Source: Bacteroidota bacterium (GTDB taxonomy: Bacteria > Bacteroidota > Bacteroidia > Flavobacteriales > Flavobacteriaceae). From it: DNA of 64,000 nucleotides. This document shows, one piece after another, positions 28,176 to 35,519 of the stretch. The stretch lies in assembly GCA_018829465.1 (NCBI GenBank), contig JAHJTN010000010.1:62001-126000 (forward strand), in the 5' to 3' direction. The first letter of the stretch is position 1; each line of letters starts with the position of its first letter. A program made the position numbers and the translations under genes. The notes beneath the pieces were generated by a model that saw nothing but the letters and a program-made list of their open reading frames with translations, was not told where the DNA came from and made no database searches.

Positions 28176-29552
28176 TTATTCTTTTAAACCTTCCAATTCA
28201 ACTTTTTTATCGCTTGAAAGAAATTGTAATTTCATCTTATTATTCTCTTCAATAAATTTAAAATACAATTCAAATGGTAATGGATAGAATTCATCTTTTG
28301 CCATTGGAATCAGTTTTACTTTTGGAAACACTGGACTGTCCGTAAATAAAGAACCATTTTCTAAATATATCTCTATGGGAAAATTATGATTGGTATTATA
28401 AGTACCCACATATTTTTTTAGAATGCTATTATTTACCTCAATAACATCTGGGATTTTAGTGTCCCAATGCAATCCTTCAATGACTTCCATTCCGTTGTTA
28501 ATGATTGTTTTTACAATGTTATTGGTAATGCTGGCACCATTATCACTATTTATGAAAATAACAATACCGTTTTTGTTTTTTGGAAATAGTATCATCGTTG
28601 TAATTACCCCAGGATCGCCGCCATCGTGGTTTATGATATACTCACCATTACTCAATTTATCATACACCACCCAACCAAGTCCTTGGTTCAATTTACCATT
28701 GATGGCCGATTGTGGTTTAACCATCTCATCGTATAACTCGCCATCAACTACTTTTCTGTCCATTATGGCATTGCCAAAAAGCAATAAATCGTTTACTGTT
28801 AGCAACATATCATCGGCAGCGTTGATTCTTGTTATTTTGTAGTTTATGGGATGTAAGTTTCCTCTTGTATCATACCATTTTGCAAATCGTGCTGTATCTT
28901 TATCAGCCAACCAACCCATTTTTGCATCCTTCATTTTTAATGGCTTAAAGACTAAAGAGTCTACAATCTTTTCCAGCCCCATTTTAAATTTGCTTTCAAC
29001 AGCATGCCGCAAGTATTCCATACCCTCGCCAGAATATTGAAATTTCGTTCCGGGCTTAAAATTGAATTTCAATTTTCCGTCTTCTTCATCCCAGCGCCAA
29101 TTTTTAAAACCTGTGGTATGAGATAAACAGTTTCTAGTCGTTATCAGTTTTGCATAGGCATCATCTGCCACATCAGGGTCTGTCCAATAATGAAATAAAG
29201 GTTCGTCCAAGTCCCAATCGCCATGAGCCACCAATTTTAAAATGGCTGCCGTTACTACTGGTTTGGTAATACTGGCGATATTAAAAATAGTGTTTTGAGG
29301 TGCTTTATGCCCTTTTTGGTTTTCTCCATACACTTTTACGAATTCAATCTTACCGTCTTTAATAATTCCCACGCCGACTGCTGGAGCAAGGTATTCAGCC
29401 ATGAGTTTCGGAACAATGCTGTCCAAGGTCTTTTTATAATTTGGTTTAAAGATGGCTATTTTGCTGTTTGATTTTTGCTCATTGGAACAAGCAACCATCA
29501 ATAAAAAGAGCAAGCAATATCCATAGAAAGATTTAGTTTTAAACAGGCTCAT
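28176..29552 (-). CDS. Serine hydrolase lipoprotein of the class C beta-lactamase / penicillin-binding-protein fold
   Basis: This 458-residue protein has a lipobox (LMVAC, Cys22) and a beta-lactamase-like domain. The nucleophile motif is SITK (Ser94-Lys97), the YxN-like position is YSG in FKFQYSGEGMEYL, and the third motif is HDGG in NHDGGDPG instead of KTG. These features fit esterase or D-aminopeptidase-like class C relatives more than true resistance enzymes. About 100 C-terminal residues form an extra beta domain. It overlaps the upstream NTF2-like gene by 14 bp, and the probable BlaI operators lie upstream of that gene. Confidence 0.87.
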   Translation of the reverse strand: MSLFKTKSFYGYCLLFLLMVACSNEQKSNSKIAIFKPNYKKTLDSIVPKLMAEYLAPAVGVGIIKDGKIEFVKVYGENQKGHKAPQNTIFNIASITKPVVTAAILKLVAHGDWDLDEPLFHYWTDPDVADDAYAKLITTRNCLSHTTGFKNWRWDEEDGKLKFNFKPGTKFQYSGEGMEYLRHAVESKFKMGLEKIVDSLVFKPLKMKDAKMGWLADKDTARFAKWYDTRGNLHPINYKITRINAADDMLLTVNDLLLFGNAIMDRKVVDGELYDEMVKPQSAINGKLNQGLGWVVYDKLSNGEYIINHDGGDPGVITTMILFPKNKNGIVIFINSDNGASITNNIVKTIINNGMEVIEGLHWDTKIPDVIEVNNSILKKYVGTYNTNHNFPIEIYLENGSLFTDSPVFPKVKLIPMAKDEFYPLPFELYFKFIEENNKMKLQFLSSDKKVELEGLKE

Positions 29553-30015
29553 GGTCGTAGCTCACCGTTCGTTTTATAATCCAAGAACCCTCTTTTCGTT
29601 CCCAGATGATAATAAATTTTCCTCTTTGTACTTTTTTCCCATCCTCATAAAATTCATGGACACCAATTTCTACGGCACCATAATTCCCTAAAACATGTAC
29701 AGTTGCACTAACCAATTGTCTCGTCACAGCAAAAGGTCTGGAACATCTGTCCTTAAAAGAGGCTATTTCAACATCAAAAGAAGTATTTAGACCAGAACGG
29801 TCATCGTAAAACTCTATTTCTGGGGACATTATTTTCTTATACAGCTTTAAATCACATTTATTAAATGCAACATTAAAAAATAGGCTGTCCATTTTTAGAA
29901 TCTCGTTTTGCAACGCTTTTTCGGTTATTGGATTTTCAGCTTCTTGAGAGAACAGTGTGTTTGAAAATAGAATAAAAAGGAATAAGGAGTACTTCAAAAT
30001 TTTTAATGCTTTCAT
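29539..30015 (-). CDS. Exported NTF2-like (DUF4440-type) protein
   Basis: This 158-residue protein has a signal peptide (ending NTLFSQ, residues about 1-23) and an NTF2-like fold: an N-terminal helix (LQNEILKMDSLFFNVAFNKCDLKLYKKIMSPEIEFYDDRSG) and strands ending in GKFIIIWERKEGSWIIKRTVSYDHEPV. DUF4440-type proteins bind small ligands or act as enzymes of varied kinds. It is the first gene of an operon with the serine hydrolase, and both are likely under BlaI control. Confidence 0.8.
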   Translation of the reverse strand: MKALKILKYSLFLFILFSNTLFSQEAENPITEKALQNEILKMDSLFFNVAFNKCDLKLYKKIMSPEIEFYDDRSGLNTSFDVEIASFKDRCSRPFAVTRQLVSATVHVLGNYGAVEIGVHEFYEDGKKVQRGKFIIIWERKEGSWIIKRTVSYDHEPV

Positions 30016-30101
30016 AATCTTGATTGTTTTTATTAGTATTTGATTGATGTCATAATGACGATTTATTCATGCAATTGTTACAATGTTTTTATTCTGATAT
30101 A

Positions 30102-30167
30102 AATTAGATTTTCAAGTTCTAATCTATATTTCATCACTTGTTCTTCGGTTTTTGTTATTTCATTTAT
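30102..30167 (-). pseudogene. Remnant of a second blaI-like gene (5' part only)
   Basis: On the minus strand the codons read (I)NEITKTEEQVMKY, which aligns with MNELTKAEEQVMQY, the start of the intact repressor; the start codon has become ATA. The similarity fades after about 20 codons. The sequence just upstream (30168-30205) also resembles the blaI leader, so a segment carrying operator, promoter and the gene start was duplicated in front of the NTF2-like/serine hydrolase operon. Confidence 0.7.
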
Positions 30168-30199
30168 ATGCAAATATTATAAATAATTTTGAAAGTATG

Positions 30200-30233
30200 A
30201 CTATTTTTATAGTAATATAACTATAATTATAGT
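30200..30233. promoter_or_regulatory. Second pair of BlaI-type operators, 20 bp apart
   Basis: ACTAT-TTTT-ATAGT (30200-30213) and the perfectly palindromic ACTAT-AATT-ATAGT (30220-30233) repeat the arrangement found upstream of the repressor gene. They lie about 185 bp upstream of the NTF2-like gene start. Confidence 0.72.
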
Positions 30234-30354
30234 CGTAACCTTGTTTGTGATATCATAGATTTTGGCTTTTAACCAAAAATGAAATTGATTGTTTATACTT
30301 GAATCTGCATGTCAGCACTTTACTACTACATTTTGCGAAAAGCTTCATTTCGGA

Positions 30355-30493
30355 CAAAGAGCTTCCCTACAAAAATCTTGGACCCAATCCCCAATTTTGG
30401 CTTTCCATTTCGTTAACCCTTTCCGTCCCGAACCGTCGGGACTGGGAAGGAACACTACATTCCTGAGCCAAAATCGTGAATCAAGTCCGCTTT
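30355..30493. other. Structured non-coding element B
   Basis: GGAC (30380-30383) and ATTTTGGCT (30394-30402) pair with AGCCAAAAT (30466-30474) and GTCC (30485-30488). Inside, a strong hairpin joins CCTTTCCGTCCCGA (30418-30431) and TCGGGACTGGGAAGG (30436-30450) around an ACCG loop with one bulge. Flanking bases match element A at 22.7 kb, while the paired arms differ in sequence. Open frames here are short and without recognisable products. Confidence 0.68.
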
Positions 30494-30986
30494 CTCATCG
30501 GAAAGGCATCGCCTCGATTTTCTTAACTGAATTATCGGCAAAGCCTACATTGGTCTTTGCTCGATAATTATTAAAAACCGAACCTTTGCCTTACACATTT
30601 TAAGGGGTTTATAATGGATAAAGCCTTTGTTGTTTTTCGGGTCGTCGAAAAACAGGCATGACATAACCAATTCTAAATTAAACCCATTTGTTCTGTTCGC
30701 TTAACTGTCGGTACGCTCTCGCCACAAATGGCTTTAAAAGAATTGCTAATGCCCTTATGGAACTTGTCAAGACTGTACAAGTTTTAGTGAAAAATAAGGA
30801 TTCTACTTCCTTGAAAATCCAAGGATTTTACTACGTCGCAAACACACCTTATTTGTTCCCTAAAAGTCTTGACAAAACCCACTTCATCCATTGTGCGGAG
30901 CACGAAAGAAATCATACAAACACCCCTTAAAATTTAATTCAGTTTAAAACAAAAAGGGAAATTATTAATCTTTAAAACCTTGTATT
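30494..30986. other. Multi-hairpin non-coding region upstream of ssb
   Basis: This stretch has no convincing gene but contains successive inverted repeats. AATTATCG-g-CAAAG pairs with CTTTG-ct-CGATAATT (30530-30569). GTTTTTCG pairs with CGAAAAAC (30632-30653). TTGTCAAGAC and a second block TTTTAGTGAA pair with 30847-30875, with an inner hairpin AAAATCC-AA-GGATTTT (30814-30829). GTGC-GGA-GCAC lies at 30893-30903. A perfect 10-bp outer stem TTTTAAGGGG / CCCCTTAAAA (30598-30607 with 30923-30932) encloses the latter part. It ends 54 bp before ssb. Confidence 0.66.
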
Positions 30987-31322
30987 ATGAGTACTATTAA
31001 AAATCACGTACAGTTAATTGGAAACGTTGGACAAGAGCCAACCATTACGAACCTTGAAAGTGGTAAGAAAGTAGCCCGATTGTCATTGGCTACCAACGAA
31101 AACTACAAAGACAGTAAAGGCGAAAAGCAAACCGACACGAATTGGCACACCGTTGTTGCTTGGGGCAAGACTGCCGAAATCATCGAAAAATATGCCCAAA
31201 AAGGCAAAGAAATTGGTGTGGTTGGGAAATTAAAAACACGCACCTACACAACGGATGATGGAAACCAACGCTATGTTACCGAAGTGGTAGCCGATGAAAT
31301 CCTATTGATGGGCAGTAAGTAA
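30987..31322 (+). CDS. ssb: Single-stranded DNA-binding protein (mobile-element type)
   Basis: This 111-residue protein has a single OB fold: MSTIKNHVQLIGNVGQEPTI, then KVARLSLATNE, TNWHTVVAWGKTAEI and GKEIGVVGKLKTRTYTTDDGNQRYVTEVVADEI. It lacks the acidic C-terminal tail of chromosomal SSB (it ends LLMGSK), as is common for short SSBs of plasmids and conjugative elements. It would coat the transferred single strand during or after entry. The long hairpin region upstream and the candidate oriT 0.8 kb downstream suggest it belongs to the early-transferred region. Confidence 0.94.
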   Translation: MSTIKNHVQLIGNVGQEPTITNLESGKKVARLSLATNENYKDSKGEKQTDTNWHTVVAWGKTAEIIEKYAQKGKEIGVVGKLKTRTYTTDDGNQRYVTEVVADEILLMGSK

Positions 31323-31328
31323 AAAGGA

Positions 31329-31376
31329 AAGAGGGCACTAATACCAGTTTTCAATTAGTTTGTGCCCTCTTCTTTT
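31329..31376 (+). terminator. Terminator after ssb
   Basis: AAGAGGGCAC (31329-31338) and GTGCCCTCTT (31362-31371) pair perfectly over 10 bp with a 23-nt loop, followed by CTTTT. Confidence 0.85.
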
Positions 31377-31404
31377 CATCATTAATTCTAAAAAAGACAT
31401 AACA

Positions 31405-31785
31405 ATGAAAGCACAAGTTAACGAAATAAAAGAAGGATTGCAACATTTTAACGGTTCTGAAATGTTCTATCAAATCCCATTGATACGCACCAGATTTACA
31501 AACGGATTGAAATATTTAGCCAACGTAGCAAACTGCTTTTGGCTCATTACAGATGTTTCCGTAATTGCCAAAAGTTTGCTGAACCGAAGCCATTTTATCA
31601 CGATAGATTTTAAAAGGCTATCGGAAGAAAAACAGGATTATTCAGGCTATGAAGCCGAGATAATTTATAGCGATGGAAATGGTAATGTGTTTGAAACGCA
31701 TCGGTACATCTTTACGGATTTTCCTTTGGATGAACTGCGTTTGTACTTTGTGGACAATACATTGATGTTACCAAGCGAATATTAA
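31405..31785 (+). CDS. DUF6876-like protein of mobile elements
   Basis: I chose the ATG at 31405 (MKAQVNEIKEGLQHF), because in-frame codons upstream lie within the ssb terminator. The 126-residue protein (GSEMFYQIPLIRTRFTNGLKYLANVANCFWLITDVSVIA, then YIFTDFPLDELRLYFVDNTLMLPSEY) resembles the family annotated DUF6876, found next to ssb in Bacteroidota elements. Its role is unknown. It is followed 11 bp later by a small gene on the same strand. Confidence 0.72.
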   Translation: MKAQVNEIKEGLQHFNGSEMFYQIPLIRTRFTNGLKYLANVANCFWLITDVSVIAKSLLNRSHFITIDFKRLSEEKQDYSGYEAEIIYSDGNGNVFETHRYIFTDFPLDELRLYFVDNTLMLPSEY

Positions 31786-31796
31786 AAATAAAGGCT

Positions 31797-31994
31797 ATGA
31801 TTTATCTGAATTATAACAACCTCGATGACGAAACCCAACAGCGTTTACTTTCTATGTCCAAAAAAGAAGTAGAAAACAGGTTTGGGGAACAGCTTAGGAA
31901 CTATGCCAGGGAACACTATGTAAATTACCAAACTCTCTTGGAAGAAGAAGCGATACGAAATCTATACAATTTTAAGTATGTTTTCAATATTTAG
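31797..31994 (+). CDS. Small protein of unknown function (65 residues)
   Basis: This acidic helical protein (DETQQRLLSMSKKEVENRFGEQLRNYAREHYVNYQTLLEEEAIRNLYNFKYVFNI) has no domain I recognise. It follows the DUF6876-like gene by 11 bp and ends 20 bp before a terminator, so the pair forms one unit. Confidence 0.65.
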   Translation: MIYLNYNNLDDETQQRLLSMSKKEVENRFGEQLRNYAREHYVNYQTLLEEEAIRNLYNFKYVFNI

Positions 31995-32014
31995 AACACT
32001 AAATCACACCAAAC

Positions 32015-32043
32015 AAGCCCTTTTATTATGAGGGCTTTTTTTT
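32015..32043 (+). terminator. Rho-independent terminator
   Basis: AAGCCCT and AGGGCTT pair around a 9-nt loop, followed by TTTTTTT. It ends the ssb-side gene group. Confidence 0.88.
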
Positions 32044-32100
32044 ATGCTCAAACCCTTAAATTCCATACCTTTACAGGATTATAATAACATATTATTCTTG

Positions 32101-32299
32101 TGGTCATCACCATTATTTGATTTGACTTTCCTTGATGACCATATCCATAGAATTATACTATAAAAAGCAACTGACTTTTTAGTCAGGTTGTTTGAAAAAT
32201 TTTGTCCCTGCGGGACGAATTTGAGAAGCAAGAGGGTAACACGCCGAGGCGGTGTTAACGATTGGTTTTTAGTTGTAATTATTTGAAAATCAAATAATT
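32101..32299. other. Candidate origin of transfer (oriT) region
   Basis: This gene-free stretch (32044-32383) directly upstream of the mobilization genes has five inverted repeats: TGGTCATCA/TGATGACCA (32101-32141), CAACTGACT/AGTCAGGTTG around TTTT (32169-32190), GTCCC-TGC-GGGAC (32204-32216), TAACACGCC/GGCGGTGTTA (32237-32257), and AATTATTTG/CAAATAATT (32277-32299). A cluster of inverted repeats between a terminator and the mob genes is the usual place for oriT. The nick site cannot be assigned from sequence. Confidence 0.55.
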
Positions 32300-32330
32300 G
32301 CTGTTATTGAATTTTAAGGAAATAATAATG

Positions 32331-32385
32331 TTTTACAGTAAATCCTTTTGAAACCCTTATAAAACGGCAATTTTTTACAGTAAAT
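32331..32385. promoter_or_regulatory. Two TTTTACAGTAAAT boxes at the mob promoter, 42 bp apart
   Basis: The 13-mer TTTTACAGTAAAT, with palindromic core TTTAC-A-GTAAA, occurs at 32331-32343 and 32373-32385. The second copy overlaps the ATG of the first mobilization gene. A spacing of 42 bp is close to four helical turns. This arrangement suggests an operator for autorepression by a DNA-binding mobilization protein. Confidence 0.62.
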
Positions 32386-32932
32386 GAACTCTAATCATCA
32401 AAAAAAATACAGTTTTTCAGCCATTAGCATTAAGCCAAAAGTGGCAACTCGTTTTCGGAAATTTTCCAAAAGCATTGCACGTTCGCACACCGATACGCTG
32501 GAAACAATGATGAATTTTTTTGATTTAAACGAACTATCCCCAAATGAATCTTTGGGTGCAAATATGAGGACATTAGAGAATAGTTTAAAGAAACGAATCA
32601 ATGCCCTTGTAGCCATTATTAGAGATATTGAAAAAAACCAAACCAAGCCCACCAAGGCAATGTTGGAATTGCTTTTTCAGGAGAATCCAGAGGCAAAAGA
32701 ACCGGAAGAAGAATTATTTGAATTTGAACAACAGGAACTGATTACCGAAAATGAAGAACTGGATCACTACCGAAATCGATATGAGGAAGTCCAGCAACAA
32801 TTCCATTCCGTGAAATATGATTTGGAAAAAATCATCGGGAAGACCACGTATGTAAAAGGCAGTTTTGGAGGTGGTTATTTAAAACTGGATTTGAGCAAAG
32901 ATGAATTTGAAAATATTAAACAAAAATTATAA
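32384..32932 (+). CDS. BfmA/BtgA family mobilization protein
   Basis: This 182-residue protein begins with a ribbon-helix-helix-like segment (KYSFSAISIKPKVATRFRKFSKSIARSHTDTLETMMNFF), then a helical, acidic, coiled-coil-like middle (EEELFEFEQQELITENEELDHYRNRYEEVQQQF) and a short C-terminal domain. This fits the BfmA/BtgA accessory mobilization family of Bacteroides elements, which bind oriT DNA beside the relaxase. The relaxase gene follows after 1 bp. Two palindromic boxes cover its promoter. Confidence 0.82.
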   Translation: MNSNHQKKYSFSAISIKPKVATRFRKFSKSIARSHTDTLETMMNFFDLNELSPNESLGANMRTLENSLKKRINALVAIIRDIEKNQTKPTKAMLELLFQENPEAKEPEEELFEFEQQELITENEELDHYRNRYEEVQQQFHSVKYDLEKIIGKTTYVKGSFGGGYLKLDLSKDEFENIKQKL

Positions 32933-32933
32933 A

Positions 32934-33962
32934 ATGTATATCACGGTAACAAAACAGACAATGGACGGCAATTATTCACAGAGCGTTTCCGATTTTGTGG
33001 CGTACCTCGAAAAAGAAAACGAAGATAAATCTATTGATGAAATGGAACACTTTTTTAATCAGTATGGAGAAGAAATATCAGGCAAGGAAGTCATTCAAGA
33101 AATCGATGGAAATACTGCTAAACTCAAAAAGACCGAACCCAAGTTTTATTCCATTACGGTCAATCCAAGTGCGTATGAACTGAAACGATTGCAAAATCAT
33201 TCCGAAGAGTTAAAACAATATACACGAGAACTGATGAAAGAATACGCTAAATCTTTCAACCGTGAAATAAACGGAAGAGCTGTTACCGTAGATGATATTA
33301 AATACTATGCTAAAATTGAACATCAGCGGACTTACAAAGGGACTGATAGGAAAATTCAGGAGAACCAACCTTATGCAACCAAGATACTTCAGATTAAGAA
33401 CGACATCCGGAAAATAGAAAATGGCAAATTAGAGGGAAACATCAAAATATTACAAGAAAAGATGTCCCGATTAGAGAAAGAAGCACCACATCAACAGGAT
33501 GGTAAACGCATTGTAAGAGGAATGCCAAAAGAAGGTTCTCAAAGTCATATTCACATAATTGTAAGTAGAAAAGATATGTCCAATAAATACAGTTTGTCCC
33601 CAGGAAGCAAGTACAAAGCTTCAGAAACGGTATTTAATGGAAAACCTGTCAAGCGTGGTTTTGATAGAGATAAGTTCTTTAAGGCATCCGAAAAGACCTT
33701 TGATACCCTATTTCAGTATAAAAGAAACTATGTGGAAACCTATAAAGCTCGCAAAACATTCCTTCAAAACCCAAAGCTGTATTTCTCTATACTTTCAGGA
33801 TTACCGACCAATGAAAAAGCCGCTGCCTATAAAATACTTGTAAAATCTGGTGTACCAATAATGAGTATTCCAACGAACCAAGTACAACTGGCATTAAAGG
33901 TCATCAACAAGTTTAAAAAAGGAATTGATCGAGCCTTACAGTCTGGTTCTATTGGAATATGA
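32934..33962 (+). CDS. Relaxase/mobilization protein (MobB/BtgB, DUF5712-like)
   Basis: The ATG at 32934 gives MYITVTKQTMDGNYS; upstream codons overlap the preceding gene. The 342-residue protein has a His-rich strand HIHIIVS (near residues 205-211), consistent with the HUH metal site, with candidate catalytic tyrosines in the N-terminal part. A central coiled coil (residues about 155-190) precedes it. It should nick and bind oriT and lead the strand into the recipient. It overlaps the coupling-protein gene by 4 bp (ATGA), so the mob genes and coupling gene form one operon. Confidence 0.8.
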   Translation: MYITVTKQTMDGNYSQSVSDFVAYLEKENEDKSIDEMEHFFNQYGEEISGKEVIQEIDGNTAKLKKTEPKFYSITVNPSAYELKRLQNHSEELKQYTRELMKEYAKSFNREINGRAVTVDDIKYYAKIEHQRTYKGTDRKIQENQPYATKILQIKNDIRKIENGKLEGNIKILQEKMSRLEKEAPHQQDGKRIVRGMPKEGSQSHIHIIVSRKDMSNKYSLSPGSKYKASETVFNGKPVKRGFDRDKFFKASEKTFDTLFQYKRNYVETYKARKTFLQNPKLYFSILSGLPTNEKAAAYKILVKSGVPIMSIPTNQVQLALKVINKFKKGIDRALQSGSIGI

Positions 33963-35404
33963 ATCTATCAATTGCACATATCATAGTTTTTATTATTGTC
34001 CCACTTTTATTTATTGGTATTGTTCTGTATGCATTCCTACATCAAGACGAATCTACAAAGCGAGATAAAAAATATAAAGTATATTTTAAATTACGTTGGG
34101 GAAAGTTTAAAATTGACAACTTAAAAAGAGGTGCTTCAATAATTGGTTCCGCAGGAAGCGGAAAAACAGAAAGCGTGATTTATAACTTTCTACAACACTT
34201 TAGTACCCATCAATTTTGTGGTATCATACACGATTATAAGGATTTTGAACTTACTGAAATTGCCTATCCTTTGTTTAAAGATAAGGACATAAAATTTTAC
34301 ACCATTGCATTTGACCAAATCCATTATCGAGTAAACCCCATTGCCCCAAGATATTTGCCCAATGAAGAAAGTGTCAACGAATTATCCAAAGTTCTAATTG
34401 AAAATCTCTTGGAATTCAATGAGTCCAGCTCGAACAGTACTTCAAAATTCTTCAATGATGCTGTAGAAGGTTTGTTGGGTGGAATGATTTGGAAACTAAA
34501 AACAAGCTATCCACAATTTTGCACTTTACCACATATAATTGCCATTTTTCAATCAATAACCACCAAAAGGTTAGTTTCCTTTTTAAGTTCTAATCTCACT
34601 TCCAAAAGTATGGCAAGTGCCTTTATCAATGGGATGGATTCAGACAAACAGACCGCAGGTGTAAAAAGCACCTTGGCCAATGCGTTTAAAAAGATAAGTT
34701 CCCAACAGTTGTTTATGGCTTTGTCTAAAGATGAAGTGCCCTTGAATATAAATAATAAAGAAAACCCTGCGATTATTTCCATCGTGAACCACCCAAAATA
34801 TGAATCAGCTTATTCGCCAATCATTGCAGCGATTATTCACACAGTCATTAAACAAATGAGTGTCCGAGGTCAACAGTCGTCATTTTTAATGATGGAAGAA
34901 GCGCCAACCATCAAACTACTTAATATGCACCGTATTCCGGCAACGTTACGAAGCTATGACATTGCGACTATCTATGTGATGCAGGACAAAATTCAAAATG
35001 ATATTATGTACGGCGAAAATATGAGTAAAGCCATATTGAGCAACTTATCATATCAATTCTTTGGTAAGGTCAATGACCCAGATACGGCCAAATATTATGA
35101 GCGTTTCTTTGAAATCATCAAAACGCCCACCCACAGTATCAGCAAAAGCAGCGGATTGAGTTTTGAAAGCCGTATAACCAAAGGCGAAAAAGAGGTTTCC
35201 AAACGCAGAGCAGATGTATTCTTTAGATTGAAACAAGGAGAATTTATCTCGTTTGCTGATGGAAAGGATAAAAAGATTCAATTTAAACTACAAGATATTG
35301 AAAGGGAAATACCTAAAATACAACACCACCACACACAAGAGGAATTGAAACTGAATTTTGAAAGAATTTATAGGGAAGTTAAATCCGTTTTCAAATTGAA
35401 TTGA
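33959..35404 (+). CDS. TraG/VirD4-like type IV coupling protein
   Basis: This 481-residue ATPase has one N-terminal transmembrane segment (residues about 5-27), Walker A GSAGSGKT (63-70) and Walker B SFLMMEEAP. The C-terminal RecA-like part (PATLRSYDIATIYVMQDKIQND, LSNLSYQFFGKVNDPDTAKYYERFF) matches TraG/TraD coupling proteins, though it is shorter than most. It would bring the relaxase-DNA complex to a type IV secretion channel. No channel genes are in the window, so the element either encodes them beyond the right edge or borrows them from another element. Confidence 0.9.
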   Translation: MNLSIAHIIVFIIVPLLFIGIVLYAFLHQDESTKRDKKYKVYFKLRWGKFKIDNLKRGASIIGSAGSGKTESVIYNFLQHFSTHQFCGIIHDYKDFELTEIAYPLFKDKDIKFYTIAFDQIHYRVNPIAPRYLPNEESVNELSKVLIENLLEFNESSSNSTSKFFNDAVEGLLGGMIWKLKTSYPQFCTLPHIIAIFQSITTKRLVSFLSSNLTSKSMASAFINGMDSDKQTAGVKSTLANAFKKISSQQLFMALSKDEVPLNINNKENPAIISIVNHPKYESAYSPIIAAIIHTVIKQMSVRGQQSSFLMMEEAPTIKLLNMHRIPATLRSYDIATIYVMQDKIQNDIMYGENMSKAILSNLSYQFFGKVNDPDTAKYYERFFEIIKTPTHSISKSSGLSFESRITKGEKEVSKRRADVFFRLKQGEFISFADGKDKKIQFKLQDIEREIPKIQHHHTQEELKLNFERIYREVKSVFKLN

Positions 35405-35505
35405 AATTAAGCTTAAAAAAAATTATTGAATATTAATTTGTTTGGGATTTTGATTGTTGATTTTTAGCATTAATTTCTATAAGTTAAGTCTATAGTAAAA
35501 ATTTG

Positions 35506-35513
35506 TATATTTG
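35506..35513 (+). promoter_or_regulatory. -7 box TATATTTG of metal module 1
   Basis: TATATTTG ends 6 nt before the ATG at 35520, predicting a leaderless or almost leaderless mRNA. Confidence 0.6.
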
Positions 35514-35519
35514 CAACCG

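Noticed and set aside
28176-29552. True class C beta-lactamase (antibiotic resistance gene)
   Set aside because: The fold and SxxK are present, but the third motif is HDGG rather than KTG and there is an extra C-terminal domain, so an esterase or peptidase-like role is more likely.
30289-30567. Open frame of about 92 codons upstream of ssb
   Set aside because: It runs across strong hairpins, has low-complexity composition and no start signal, and the inverted repeats better explain the region. The frame at 30688-30930 is rejected for the same reason.
35511-35519. TTG start for the module 1 His-rich protein
   Set aside because: This TTG lies inside the -7 box, so it would not be transcribed; the ATG at 35520 is preferred. 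The same applies to the TTG at 45274.
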